Below, piece by piece: positions 10,090-19,090 of a DNA stretch of 64,000 nt. A program made the position numbers and the translations under genes. Numbering within the stretch: position 1 is the stretch's first letter; each line of letters starts with the position of its first letter. The stretch comes from JAJEFO01 sp965209045 (GTDB lineage Bacteria; Pseudomonadota; Alphaproteobacteria; Rhodobacterales; Rhodobacteraceae). The stretch lies in the NCBI GenBank assembly GCA_965209045.1, contig CBDBPW010000002.1:372001-436000 (forward strand). Reading direction: 5' to 3'. The notes under the pieces were generated by a model. The model did not search any database and was not told the DNA's origin. It saw nothing but the letters and a program-made list of their open reading frames with translations.

Positions 10090-11163
10090 ATGGCCACGTA
10101 CATCTTCGCCGGTGGCGGATCGGCCGGACATGCCCTGCCCGGCATCCGCATCGCGGAAACCATGCGCGCGCAGGGGCACAAGGCGGTCTTTGTCGGTTCG
10201 CGTGCATCGATCGAGGAACGGCTTTGCGCCCATCACGGGATTCCGTTTCACGCCGTGACTACGGGCAGGCTGAGCCGCGCGCGCAGGCTTTCCGTCTTCG
10301 GTGCCGCGATCCGCACACTGCAAGGGGCGTTCCAGGCGCGTGCCATCCTGCGCCGCATCCGGCCCGACGGCGTGTTCTGCTCTGGCGGATTCGCCAGCGT
10401 GCCGGTGGTGCTGGCCGCCCGCTCGCTCGGCGTGCGACCGATAGTCACCCATGCCTGCGATCTCGACCTTGGGCTGGCCAACCGCATGTGCCTGCCGTTT
10501 GCCACCCATCTGACCTGCACCTTCGCCGACACATGCAACACGTTTCCGATGGGGAATTTCGTCGGCCCCATCGTCGACCCCGAGATCCTGGCCAGGGACC
10601 AAGATGCGGCGCCTCGAAACGGCAAGCCGCGGCTGCTGGTCTACGGCGGCAGCCTGGGCGCGGCAGCGATCAACGACAAGCTGCGGCGGTCCCTGCCCGA
10701 GTTGCTGCCGGACTTTGACGTCATCCATGTCTGCGGCCAGGGCAGGCTCGACTCCGGCCTCGACGGGCTCGGCGGCTACGAGCAGCACGAGTACGTCATG
10801 GCCTTCAGCGACGTGCTGAGGGCGTCGGACATCGCCATCTGCCGCGGCGGCTCCGGCTCGCTCTGGGAACTGGTCCTGACGGGCACGCCGCACTTGGCAG
10901 TGCCGCTGCCGCTGTCGGTCAGCCGGGGCGACCAGATCGAGAACTGCAGGCATTTCGAGAAACACGGCGCCACGCGCTGGATGGACCAGGACACGTTCCT
11001 GGCTGCATCGCTTGCGCCTGCCCTGAGGAAGCTTTGGGACGAGCGCGACACGATCTGCGCCGCCATGCGTGCCATCGCTCCCGAACGCCCGGCAGCCCGG
11101 ACCGTTTCCGACATTCTTCAAGGCCCGGTCCGTTCAGATCGTTCTTTCCGCCGATTTCCGTGA
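10090..11163 (+). CDS. MurG-like glycosyltransferase (GT28 family)
   Basis: Related to MurG, which adds GlcNAc to lipid I on the cytosolic face of the membrane. The 357-residue protein starts with IFAGGGSAGHALPGI, similar to the MurG glycine-rich loop, has VYGGSLGAAAIND between the domains and CRGGSGSLWEL in the C-terminal UDP-sugar site. It is isolated, not in a division and cell-wall (dcw) cluster, and the first loop differs from the GGTGGH of true MurG. It is therefore probably a paralogue with another acceptor. The start at 10090 follows GGAGAGAAGGCGAC. Confidence 0.75.
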   Translation: MATYIFAGGGSAGHALPGIRIAETMRAQGHKAVFVGSRASIEERLCAHHGIPFHAVTTGRLSRARRLSVFGAAIRTLQGAFQARAILRRIRPDGVFCSGGFASVPVVLAARSLGVRPIVTHACDLDLGLANRMCLPFATHLTCTFADTCNTFPMGNFVGPIVDPEILARDQDAAPRNGKPRLLVYGGSLGAAAINDKLRRSLPELLPDFDVIHVCGQGRLDSGLDGLGGYEQHEYVMAFSDVLRASDIAICRGGSGSLWELVLTGTPHLAVPLPLSVSRGDQIENCRHFEKHGATRWMDQDTFLAASLAPALRKLWDERDTICAAMRAIAPERPAARTVSDILQGPVRSDRSFRRFP

Positions 11164-11299
11164 CTGTTTTCCGGATGGAATGGCGGCTGCCAGCCGCCCG
11201 CAGTCTCAACGACGCCGGGCGCATGCCTTCAGACTCAAGGACCGCAGGTGAGGACCTTGACCGCCCGGACCTTTGCAAGGGAATGAGGACATCTGCCGT

Positions 11300-11898
11300 T
11301 CAACAGCTTTCTGCCGGGCCAACTCGGCAGAAGGTCGTGCGGGTCTCCGCGAAGACTTTCCTGAAGAACGCAAGGCGGTTCGGCATGACCTTCCGAACCC
11401 ATTCCTCGACGGAGCCGGACAGGCGTCCGGGGTGAAACGAGAGAGCCCGCGCAAACAAGGCCGACTCCGCCATGTCTTCCTTGTCCGGCCTCTCCCGGGC
11501 ATGCTTGGTCACGAAACCGCCGTTGGTACGCTGCGCCGTCTTCCATTCCGCGCTCGCCAGCATCGGGTAGTCCAGGGTTGCATTCACGGACTCGATGAAC
11601 ACGGTCTCCTCAAGGTCATGGTTCCACAACTGCGTTGCCATGTTTTCCGAGTACAGCACGAAGAAACGGCCGTTGTCTTCAGCATAGGCTGTCAGGTTTC
11701 CCTTGTGGAAGGCCACATGATCCAGTTTCGATCTCATGATCGTCGGGAGTTCCCCAACCGGATCTGCCTCTTGCAGCGCGAGCTCGCGCGCGGCGTCCCG
11801 GGAGCCGACATCGGGATGAACCAAATCCCTACGGGAATTCCGTCCCTGTACTTGCGGAACAAGTCAAGCGATGGCGGGACATTGCCCGGCTCAGGCAT
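11300..11898 (-). pseudogene. Metallopeptidase-like protein, apparently frameshifted and catalytically degenerate
   Basis: An open frame from 11824 to 11300 encodes protein-like sequence with segments HDLEETVFIESVNATLD, NGGFVTKHARERPDKED and MAESALFARAL. These recall putative secreted zinc peptidases with an HExxH helix followed by a D/E-A-E segment, but here the expected histidines read Ile and Asn (IESVN). A likelier start, ATG at 11898, overlaps the end of phhB and reads FRKYRDGIPVGIW before the frame is lost near 11824-11840. I infer a shifted 5' end plus a lost active site. The family resemblance is from memory and unverified. Confidence 0.45.
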
Positions 11899-12178
11899 CC
11901 ATCCTGTCGGCTAGCTTGAGGTCGCGCTCGCTCAGGCCGTCAACGTCATGGCTCGTCAGCGTGACCTCAACCCGGTTGTAAACATTGGACCATTCGGGGT
12001 GGTGGTTCATCGTTTCGGACACAATTGCCATCCGCGTCATCCAGCCCCAAGCCTCGACGAAACTCCTGAACTTGAAGGTCTTCATGATGGCGTTGCGCCC
12101 TTCGACCTCGATCCATCCGCGTTCCGAAAGCCGGGCCAGAGCGTCCCGGAGCGCTACGCCTTCGAGCCTGTCACTCAT
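11891..12178 (-). CDS. phhB: 4a-hydroxytetrahydrobiopterin dehydratase
   Basis: Pterin-4-alpha-carbinolamine dehydratase regenerates the pterin cofactor used by phenylalanine hydroxylase. The 95-residue protein has the diagnostic stretch MNHHPEWSNVYNRVEVTLTSH, which contains the active-site histidines, and FKFRSFVEAWGWM before it. Its start overlaps the stop of the upstream acyltransferase gene (TAATG). No phenylalanine hydroxylase gene is in the window, so a role in another pterin or moonlighting context is possible. Confidence 0.9.
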   Translation of the reverse strand: MSDRLEGVALRDALARLSERGWIEVEGRNAIMKTFKFRSFVEAWGWMTRMAIVSETMNHHPEWSNVYNRVEVTLTSHDVDGLSERDLKLADRMDA

Positions 12179-13359
12179 TAAGGTTCCTCCTTGACTTTCC
12201 GAAACGGGCCATAGCTCGTGAGCACCTCGATATCGTCGTCAACTGCAGCCCGCTCCGCCTCAAGATACTCCTCCACCGCGCGGGCAAACCCCGAATCCGC
12301 CACCCAATGCAAGGAGTGAGTCTCCGTTGGCAGATATCCTCTCGCCAGCTTGTGGTCACCCTGAGCGCCAGCCTCGACCGCGCCAAGCCCGTTGGCAATC
12401 GCATAGTCGATTGCCTGATAGTAGCAAAGCTCGAAGTGCAGGCAGTCGTGATGCTCGATTGCGCCCCAATAGCGACCGAAGATCGTCTCGCGTCCGATGA
12501 AGTTCATCGCGCCCGCAACCGGCCGACCCTCGCGGATAGCCAGGATCAGAACAACGTCGTCGGCTAGTTCCTCCCGGGCCTGGTCAAAGAACGCACGCGT
12601 CAGATACGGCCTGCCCCATTTTCGCGCGCCCGTGTCCTGGTAGAATTCCCAGAAGGCGTCCCAGTGCCCCGGCCGAATGGCGTCGCCCGTGAGGGCCACG
12701 ATTTCGCCCCCGAACGATTGCGCAATGCGTCGCTCGCGCCGAATCGCCTTTCGCTTGCGCGACGACAGTGCCGACAGAAAGCCGTCGAAGTCCTCGTATC
12801 CCTTGTTCGCCCACCTGTACTGCTGCGTCACGCGGTGCAGGAGCCCGAGCTCGCGGCCACGGGCGGCCTCCTCCTCTGTGCAGAAAGTGGCATGCACGGA
12901 CGAAAGCCTGCTTTCGACGGCGACATGAAGCGCGCCGTTCAACAAGGCTCCAAAGCACTCCGCCCGGCACCCGGGGCGCATAAGGAAACGACGCCCGGTG
13001 ACCGGCGTGAACGGCACGGCAATCTGCAACTTCGGGTAGTACCTGCCTCCGGCCCGTTCCCAGGCATGGGCCCAGCTGTGATCGAAGATGTACTCCCCTT
13101 GGCTGTGACCCTTCACGTAGAGCGGCGCAACCGCCACCACTGTATCCTTGTCACGGACCGCAAGATGACGCGGCAGCCATCCCGTGCCAGGACCGACCGA
13201 GCCACTGGTCTCGAGCAGGTTCAGGAACCGGTGAGTCGTGAACGGGTCGACGGCACGCAAGCCGTCCGCCGCCTCGGCGCTGGCGCAGGCATCCCAATCC
13301 TCGGGGGCAATCGCCGACAGGCTTGCCAACGTCGAGATTTCCAGCGCGGATTCGCTCAT
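12178..13359 (-). CDS. COG3146 (DUF482) GNAT-type N-acyltransferase
   Basis: A 393-residue protein of the COG3146 family, a GNAT-fold group with distant similarity to FemAB-type aminoacyl transferases. Family-like segments are FDHSWAHAWERAGGRYYPKLQ, PFTPVTGRRFL, FLSALSSRKRKAIRRERR and YLPTETHSLHW. The substrate is unknown; older database names refer to peptidoglycan synthesis without firm evidence. It lies 35 bp after the glycerophosphodiesterase gene and overlaps phhB by one base, so it sits inside a leftward operon. Confidence 0.82.
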   Translation of the reverse strand: MSESALEISTLASLSAIAPEDWDACASAEAADGLRAVDPFTTHRFLNLLETSGSVGPGTGWLPRHLAVRDKDTVVAVAPLYVKGHSQGEYIFDHSWAHAWERAGGRYYPKLQIAVPFTPVTGRRFLMRPGCRAECFGALLNGALHVAVESRLSSVHATFCTEEEAARGRELGLLHRVTQQYRWANKGYEDFDGFLSALSSRKRKAIRRERRIAQSFGGEIVALTGDAIRPGHWDAFWEFYQDTGARKWGRPYLTRAFFDQAREELADDVVLILAIREGRPVAGAMNFIGRETIFGRYWGAIEHHDCLHFELCYYQAIDYAIANGLGAVEAGAQGDHKLARGYLPTETHSLHWVADSGFARAVEEYLEAERAAVDDDIEVLTSYGPFRKVKEEP

Positions 13360-13394
13360 GAACGCACTCTAGCCTTTCATGACCGGAGCTGCGA

Positions 13395-14162
13395 TCAATC
13401 CGCATGGTCGGGAAGATACCCTTCGAAGGTCACGTTGGCTGCTATGGCGCGCGCCCGGCGCTCTTCCTCGGCGGATCTCACCGTCCAGCAGAGGATGCTC
13501 GCCCCGCGCTGCCTGAGTTCCAGAACTCTTGCGCATTCCAGGTCGCGGATGTCATGGCTGATGAAGGATGCACTCGCTCGCTCGTAGTCCAGGATTGCTG
13601 CGAGCTCGGCACGCCTGGCACTCGGCATCGGCCATTCCGTCTCGCGGAAGGCACAGGTCACCAGACCACGTGGCACGCCGGGTGCCAGAGACTGCATGGT
13701 CGCGACACTGTGCGGATTGAATGACATCACCGCTGCAGGGCCGTCATATCCTGCCAGCGCCCTAGCGACCGCGCCTTCAAGAGAGCCGACGTCCGGACCG
13801 AACGTTCCGTCTGGATCCTTGATCTCGATCAGGAGAGGAACGCGGCCCCCGACCAGGCCCAGGACTTCCGCGAGTTCGGGTATTGTTTCGTTGCTTCCCT
13901 CGATCGCAATGGAAGCGAGTTCCGGCATGGTGCGATCGCGCACGAGACCTTCGCGGTCTGTCAGTCGCTCCAACGAATGGTCATGGAAGACTGCCGCTTG
14001 CTCGTCAGACGTGAGTTGAACGTCGATTTCGATTCCGTATCCATGTTCCATTGCGGCCTTGACTGCTGCGCGCGAGTTCTCCGGCCGTCCGTCGGAAGCG
14101 TCATGCAGCGCACGATGGGCGATCGGGCGGGTCAGAAGGTCCGTCGGCAGCAGTACTTTCAC
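13395..14162 (-). CDS. Glycerophosphodiester phosphodiesterase
   Basis: Hydrolyses glycerophosphodiesters to sn-glycerol 3-phosphate and an alcohol. The 255-residue TIM-barrel protein keeps the GDPD motifs IAHRALHDASDGRPENS at residues 13-29, IEIDVQLTSD (metal-binding Glu and Asp), VFHDHSLERLTD and LLIEIKDP. No signal peptide is seen, so it is probably cytosolic, like UgpQ. Its start overlaps the stop of the RidA gene by 4 bp. Confidence 0.88.
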   Translation of the reverse strand: MKVLLPTDLLTRPIAHRALHDASDGRPENSRAAVKAAMEHGYGIEIDVQLTSDEQAAVFHDHSLERLTDREGLVRDRTMPELASIAIEGSNETIPELAEVLGLVGGRVPLLIEIKDPDGTFGPDVGSLEGAVARALAGYDGPAAVMSFNPHSVATMQSLAPGVPRGLVTCAFRETEWPMPSARRAELAAILDYERASASFISHDIRDLECARVLELRQRGASILCWTVRSAEEERRARAIAANVTFEGYLPDHAD

Positions 14163-14623
14163 GACACTTCAAACATGCCTTCGATCTCGACTGCCACGTT
14201 CAAGGGAAGCGCCCCTGCGCTGACGGCGGAACGCGCGTGGCGCCCGGCGTCGCCCAAAACGGCAACAAGGAGGTCCGAGGCGCCGTTGATCACCTTCGGC
14301 TGTTCTGAGAAGTCGGGCGTTGAATTCACGAAACCCACAAGCTTCACGACGCGAACCAAGCGTCCGAAATCGCCTTCGCAGCCAGCGAGCACCTGGGCCA
14401 GCAGCGACAATGCGCAACGCCTGGCCGCCGCGGCGCCGGCTTCAACGTCAAGTTCGGCGCCTAGCTTGCCGGTGATGAGGTTGCCATCCGCATCCATCGA
14501 GATTTGGCCGGACACGAAGAGCAGTGATCCGGATCTGACAAATGGCACGTAATTTGCCACCGGCGGCGGTGAAACAGGCAATGCAAGCCCCATCTCCTGA
14601 AGCTTCCTCTCCACGTCGGTCAT
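14159..14623 (-). CDS. RidA family protein
   Basis: A YjgF/YER057c/UK114 family protein. Characterised RidA members deaminate reactive enamine/imine intermediates. The 154-residue protein contains LLFVSGQISMDADGN and VVKLVGFVNSTPDFSEQPKVING, with the conserved C-terminal segment LPLNVAVEIEGMFEV. At about 150 residues it belongs to the longer YjgH/RidA-like group rather than the 130-residue archetypal RidA. The arginine normally found near residue 105 of RidA is not clearly seen, so deaminase activity is uncertain. It is the first gene of the leftward set ending at phhB. Confidence 0.85.
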   Translation of the reverse strand: MTDVERKLQEMGLALPVSPPPVANYVPFVRSGSLLFVSGQISMDADGNLITGKLGAELDVEAGAAAARRCALSLLAQVLAGCEGDFGRLVRVVKLVGFVNSTPDFSEQPKVINGASDLLVAVLGDAGRHARSAVSAGALPLNVAVEIEGMFEVS

Positions 14624-14817
14624 CAGTCGGCTCCTCCTGTCCTGCCTGACGGGATGTCAGGCCTGTCCCGACCATTTTCACGCCGCGTCACTTGAGCGCA
14701 ACACGTATCGCCAAAAATTCGTGCACCGCGCCACCGGTTCTGTTGCGCCGCCCCGCTTGCAGACTAAAAGTGATCACCGGATCGGTTTGGATCGTCAGCG
14801 AAGACATCGGGCAGCAC

Positions 14818-15588
14818 ATGCGTTTCAAATTTCCGCACCTTTCGTTTCCGGCCATCGCAGCGCTTGCCCTTTCTGCATGTTCAGCGCCGACGGACGACGG
14901 CGCAATCCACGATCCTTACGAATCGCTCAACAGGGTGAGCCACACCTTCAACAAGGGCGCGGACCGGGTGCTCGTCCGCCCGCTCAGCCGTGCCTACGGG
15001 GCGACGGTGCCAAGTCCCGTCCGCCGCAGCCTGTCCCAGGTTGCCTCGCACCTTGACGAACCGAAGTCCATCGCGAACCATGTTCTTCAGGGCGACGCGG
15101 AAAGCGCCGGCCACAGCTTCTTCAGGTTCCTCGTAAACAGCACGGTCGGCGTAGCGGGCCTGTTTGATCCTGCTGCGGGCAGCTTTGGACTGGAACGGCG
15201 GCAAACGGGCTTTGGAGACACGTTGGCGGCATGGGGAGCGCGGGAAGGCGCCTACCTGGAATTGCCCTTTGCGGGACCCTCGACGGAAAGGGACTTCGTG
15301 GGGTTGATCTTCGATGTTGCCACCAATCCGGTCAGCCACATTTCCAGCGACGTGGCAGTCCTGAACACGGCGTCCACGATTCCCGCCGCGTTGAACGTGC
15401 GTTACGAGTTCAGCGATACGGTTGACAGCGTTCTCCGCGACAGTGCAGACAGCTACGCGCAGTTGAGGCTCTCCTACATCCAGAACCGGAAGTTCAACCT
15501 GAACGAGCAGAACCCTGACGGCGCCGGCCACGACCCCTTCGAGGACCTGTATGACGAGATATATGAAGAGCTCTACGACGAATTCTGA
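14818..15588 (+). CDS. mlaA: Outer-membrane phospholipid-asymmetry lipoprotein MlaA (VacJ)
   Basis: MlaA sits in the inner leaflet of the outer membrane and removes mislocalised phospholipids, handing them to MlaC. Starting at ATG 14818 gives 256 residues with a lipoprotein signal whose lipobox is LSAC (Cys21). The MlaA core follows: DPYESLNRVSHTFNKGADR near residue 32, FFRFLVNSTVGVAGLFDPA and GFGDTLAAWG. The tail is rich in Asp and Glu. The longer upstream reading from 14692 would bury the signal peptide. mlaC overlaps its end. Confidence 0.92.
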   Translation: MRFKFPHLSFPAIAALALSACSAPTDDGAIHDPYESLNRVSHTFNKGADRVLVRPLSRAYGATVPSPVRRSLSQVASHLDEPKSIANHVLQGDAESAGHSFFRFLVNSTVGVAGLFDPAAGSFGLERRQTGFGDTLAAWGAREGAYLELPFAGPSTERDFVGLIFDVATNPVSHISSDVAVLNTASTIPAALNVRYEFSDTVDSVLRDSADSYAQLRLSYIQNRKFNLNEQNPDGAGHDPFEDLYDEIYEELYDEF

Positions 15589-16180
15589 ACTGACGCGCCG
15601 CACCCTCCTGTTCGCAGGCGCCTGCGGTGCCGTCGCGCTGCGCGCTGCCCCAGCCCGTGCACTGAGCAGCGACGAGGCGCGCTCTCTCATCGACGCCGTG
15701 GTCAACGACATTCATCGCGTCATCAACTCCGGCATGCCGATCGAGAGCACATTGAAGGAATTCGAGAAGATCTTCTTGAACTATGCGGATGTCCAGGCAA
15801 TAGCGCGCTCGGCACTTGGACCGCCTGCGCGAACCGCTTCGCCTGGACAGGTTCGCGCCTTTACCGCCGCGTTTTCGGGCTATATCGCGCGGAAATACGG
15901 GAAGCGGTTCCGCGAATTCAAGGGCGGTGCCATAGAGGTGACCGATGCGCGCAAGAGAAGTCGCGTCCACGAAGTTCGCGCGATCGCAAGGCTGAGAGGC
16001 CGGGAACCGTTGGCGATGAGCTTCGTGGTCTCGGACCGCTCGGGAAAGACCCTCTTCATCGACATCCTTATCGAAGGCATCAGCCTGCTGAAGTCCGAAC
16101 GCGTCGAGATCGGAGCCCTGCTTGACAAGCAGGGTGGCGATGTGGACCGGCTCGTTGCTGCCCTGAACGGGACCGGGTGA
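15551..16180 (+). CDS. mlaC: Periplasmic phospholipid-binding protein MlaC
   Basis: Shuttles phospholipid through the periplasm between MlaA and the MlaFEDB inner-membrane complex. The 209-residue protein has an N-terminal export signal with RR followed by TLLFAGACGAVALRAAPARA, which could be Tat or Sec. The Tol-Ttg2/MlaC domain follows (FLNYADVQAIARSALGPPAR, FTAAFSGYIARKYGKRF). It overlaps mlaA by 38 bp in another frame; ATG 15563 is an alternative start. mlaFED are not nearby. Confidence 0.87.
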   Translation: MTRYMKSSTTNSELTRRTLLFAGACGAVALRAAPARALSSDEARSLIDAVVNDIHRVINSGMPIESTLKEFEKIFLNYADVQAIARSALGPPARTASPGQVRAFTAAFSGYIARKYGKRFREFKGGAIEVTDARKRSRVHEVRAIARLRGREPLAMSFVVSDRSGKTLFIDILIEGISLLKSERVEIGALLDKQGGDVDRLVAALNGTG

Positions 16181-16256
16181 CCGGTCCCAAGACGCCGCCG
16201 CCCTTGGGCCGCGCCCCCTGAAGCCCGGTGACCGCGCCCGGCTTGAAGCAACGCCG

Positions 16257-17132
16257 CTAGTCGTCTCGCTTTCGGACATATGCACGCCACAGCGCAAACA
16301 CGCCCGCCGCAAGGATGACCATGGCGCCGAGCGCAACGTTTGCCTTCAGGGCCTCGTTAAACACGACGATCCCGATGAGCGCTGCAAAGACCTGGTGAAA
16401 GTAGGCGAAGGGTTGCACGGCACCAGCCTCGGCCAGCTCGTAGCAGCGGATCAGGAGCCAATGCCCGAAGACGCCAGTCGTGCAGAGCGCCAGCATCCAC
16501 AACCAGTCGCCGGGCTTCATCCACTCCCAGTTCGGAAGGCCCGCAAATGTCATGGCGACGGCTCCGACGACCCCGGTCCAGAAGAAGGATGTCGCGGCGT
16601 TGTCCCGTCGTGCAGCATAGCGGGTCGCCAAGGAATACAGCGCGAACATGAAGGCCGAAATGAAAGGAATCACCGCGACCGCCCTGAACACGCCGGTTCC
16701 TGGTTGCAGAATGATGAGCATGCCGAGAAAGCCGGCAAGGACGGCAAGCCAACGTCGCCACCCGGCTCGCTCGCCAAGCAGCGGTCCTGCAAGCGCAATC
16801 ACGATCAGGGGATACATGGCAAAGATTGCGTGGCTCTCGACCAGCCCCAGAAGCGTGAAGCCGAAGACCGCCACGCAAATCTCGCCTGCGAGCAAGAGCC
16901 CCCGGAGAATCTGGAGCGCTGGCTGGGATGTCGTCGCGGTCGCGCGCACGCCTCCGGGCCGGCGCGAGGCAATGGCAATGACAAAGGCGGCAAAGAACCA
17001 GTACCGGATCATCACGACCATGAAGGTGTTGTATGTCACGGCCAAATGCTGCGAGATGCCGTCCTGCGCAGCGAACACGAAAGTCGTCGCAATCATCACA
17101 AGGATGCCGTTCCGGTTCGACTGTGATGTCAT
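16257..17132 (-). CDS. DMT-superfamily transporter (EamA domains)
   Basis: An inner-membrane protein of 291 residues with about ten hydrophobic segments arranged as two EamA repeats (about 7-135 and 150-285), typical of drug/metabolite exporters. Examples of membrane segments are IVIALAGPLLGE, FWTGVVGAVAMTFAGL and VALGAMVILAAGVFALW. The exported compound cannot be predicted. Its start overlaps the stop of mnmD by 4 bp (17129-17132), suggesting co-expression. Confidence 0.87.
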   Translation of the reverse strand: MTSQSNRNGILVMIATTFVFAAQDGISQHLAVTYNTFMVVMIRYWFFAAFVIAIASRRPGGVRATATTSQPALQILRGLLLAGEICVAVFGFTLLGLVESHAIFAMYPLIVIALAGPLLGERAGWRRWLAVLAGFLGMLIILQPGTGVFRAVAVIPFISAFMFALYSLATRYAARRDNAATSFFWTGVVGAVAMTFAGLPNWEWMKPGDWLWMLALCTTGVFGHWLLIRCYELAEAGAVQPFAYFHQVFAALIGIVVFNEALKANVALGAMVILAAGVFALWRAYVRKRDD

Positions 17133-17839
17133 GAGCGGGCGACCGTCATATGCCGCTTGCGACCGAATCCGGACACGCGCTCAACCGTGAAGCCGGCATC
17201 GGCAAGGCCCGCGCGCACGGACTTGGCGGCGCTGTAGGTCGCTGCAGTACCTTCCGGCGAGGTGTGGCGCGCGACCTGAAGCAGGAGATCGGGCGTCCAG
17301 AGCTCCGGATTCCTTGCCGGAGAGAATCCGTCGAGAAACCATGCGTCAGCAACGTCGTCCCAGCTCGCCAGGGTTTCGCGGGCGTCTCCCGGAACAATCG
17401 TCAAGTGCAGATCTTCGGCCACGAACTCCCGCGCGGACACGTCCATGGCGGCCACGAGGGGCGTGGCCAGGCCGGATATCTCCGGAAAGGCCGACAGGGC
17501 CCTCGACATGTCGGCAGGCGCCATCGGAAAGAGTTCGAAAGACGTGAAGCGCAGCGGCCCGGGCATCCCGGATTCGCGCCACATGGCCCATGTCGCCAAG
17601 GCATTGAGGCCGGTCCCGAACCCGAGTTCGGCAACATGAAAGCCCGGCGCGAACCGGTCGGGCAGTTCGTTGCCCGCGAGAAAGACGTGCCGTGCCTCGG
17701 CGAGCCCGTCCTCCAGAGAATAGTACGGATCGCCGAAACGCGACGCGACGGGCACATCGCCCTGCCATTCCAGGTCGGGATGCTGGTCGTCCGGCAAGCC
17801 ACTTCCTACAATTGCACCGTTCCGCGGCGACAGTGACAA
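17129..17839 (-). CDS. mnmD: tRNA U34 methyltransferase MnmD
   Basis: Stand-alone equivalent of the N-terminal domain of MnmC, a SAM enzyme that makes the final methylation in mnm5s2U34 of certain tRNAs. The 236-residue protein shows PDLEWQGDVPVASRFGDPYYS, the SAM motif AELGFGTGLNAL, and WFLDGFSPARNPELWTPDLL, all hallmarks of this domain. The only start covering the N-terminus is TTG at 17839, with no strong ribosome site. It is divergent from an MnmC2-like oxidase with 12 bp between the two starts. Confidence 0.85.
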   Translation of the reverse strand: MSLSPRNGAIVGSGLPDDQHPDLEWQGDVPVASRFGDPYYSLEDGLAEARHVFLAGNELPDRFAPGFHVAELGFGTGLNALATWAMWRESGMPGPLRFTSFELFPMAPADMSRALSAFPEISGLATPLVAAMDVSAREFVAEDLHLTIVPGDARETLASWDDVADAWFLDGFSPARNPELWTPDLLLQVARHTSPEGTAATYSAAKSVRAGLADAGFTVERVSGFGRKRHMTVARS

Positions 17840-17851
17840 CGGGGGGATGCC

Positions 17852-18955
17852 TTGGCAATGGCAGACGTGACGGTGCGGGGAGCCGGCATCTTCGGGCTCT
17901 CCATCGCCTGGAAGGCGCTGCAGCGTGGCGCGCGGGTCCGGGTCATCGACCGAAACGGCCCTGGCTCAGGCGCGTCGGGCGGCATTGTCGGCGCACTCCA
18001 GCCGCACGTGCCCGATCCATGGAATGCGCTGAAGCAGTTTCAGCTCGATGGCCTGATCGAGGCCGGGGCATTCTGGGAAGGGATCGATGCGACTTCGGGC
18101 GTCTCTTCCGGATTCGCCCGCGTGGGCCGTCTGCAGCCGCTCATGCACGAACGCGACGTCGCGCGTGCGCGCGAGCGTGCCGTTGCCGCGCGCTCCAACT
18201 GGGGCGAGGACGCATTGTGGGAAATCATCGATGCTCGGAAAGCAGGCAGCTGGTTCCCGCCTTCGCCCACCGGACTGCTTGTTCACGACACGTTGTCGGC
18301 AATCGTGAGCCCGCGCGGCGCAATTCGAAGCCTTGCCAAGGCCATTCGAGTGAACGGAGGGGAAATCGTCGCCGACGGACCCGATCAGGGGCAGGTAGTT
18401 TGGGCAACTGGCTGGAAAGGTCTGCGGGAGCTCGGCGCGGCGCTTGGCCGGCCGGTCGGCGCGGGCGTCAAGGGACAGGCCGCGCTCCTTCGCCATGATG
18501 CGGGCGGCAAGCCGCAGGTATTTGCGAGCGGCCTCCACATTGTGCCTCATCTTGATGGCACGCTGGCGGTCGGGTCCACATCGGAACGTGAATTTGCGGC
18601 ACCGACAACAACCGACGATCTGCTGGACGACATCGTTCGTCGTGTAGGAGAAGTCATGCCAGTCCTGACCGGGGCCGCGGTCATTGAACGCTGGGCGGGG
18701 ATTCGGCCGCGCAGTGCCAACAGGACGCCACTGCTCGGGCCATGGCCCGGGCGCGCCGGCCACCACGTCGCCAACGGTGGCTTCAAGATCGGCTTTGGCG
18801 TCGCGCCGAAGATCGCGGGCACCATTCTGGACCTGGTGCTGGACGGCGTGGATTCGATCCCTCCGGAATTTCACACCGAGCGCCTGTCCGAGAGCCAAGA
18901 CCACCCTTGCGCACCAAATGGCGCGATCGACCCGAGTGAAGTCGGCAGGGACTAG
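17852..18955 (+). CDS. FAD-dependent oxidoreductase, MnmC2/DAO type
   Basis: A 367-residue DAO-fold flavoprotein. The FAD motif VRGAGIFGLSIAWKAL lies at residues 8-23, GSGASGGIVGALQPHVPDPW follows, and the C-terminal part shows VERWAG-like IERWAGIRPRSANRTPLLG and NGGFKIGFGVAPK. Its position beside mnmD matches the C-terminal oxidase half of fused MnmC, which removes the carboxymethyl group of cmnm5U34. This function is inferred from context and similarity. The start is TTG 17852 or ATG 17858; GGGGGG at 17841-17846 fits either. Confidence 0.75.
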   Translation: MAMADVTVRGAGIFGLSIAWKALQRGARVRVIDRNGPGSGASGGIVGALQPHVPDPWNALKQFQLDGLIEAGAFWEGIDATSGVSSGFARVGRLQPLMHERDVARARERAVAARSNWGEDALWEIIDARKAGSWFPPSPTGLLVHDTLSAIVSPRGAIRSLAKAIRVNGGEIVADGPDQGQVVWATGWKGLRELGAALGRPVGAGVKGQAALLRHDAGGKPQVFASGLHIVPHLDGTLAVGSTSEREFAAPTTTDDLLDDIVRRVGEVMPVLTGAAVIERWAGIRPRSANRTPLLGPWPGRAGHHVANGGFKIGFGVAPKIAGTILDLVLDGVDSIPPEFHTERLSESQDHPCAPNGAIDPSEVGRD

Positions 18956-19090
18956 GCGTGGCAACTGCGTACTGCGAATCCGCCATTGCGACCCAAGCCT
19001 TGCCGACGGTACATGCCCGGAACAGGAAGGTGCCCGAGTTCCGCCCACTTTCCGCTTCCACCGGGACTGGAATTCCCCGATAACTCGGCC

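Noticed and set aside
9925..11121. Long minus-strand frame (398 codons) opposite the MurG-like gene
   Set aside because: It has no recognisable domain and lies antisense to a well-supported glycosyltransferase gene; a GC-rich shadow.
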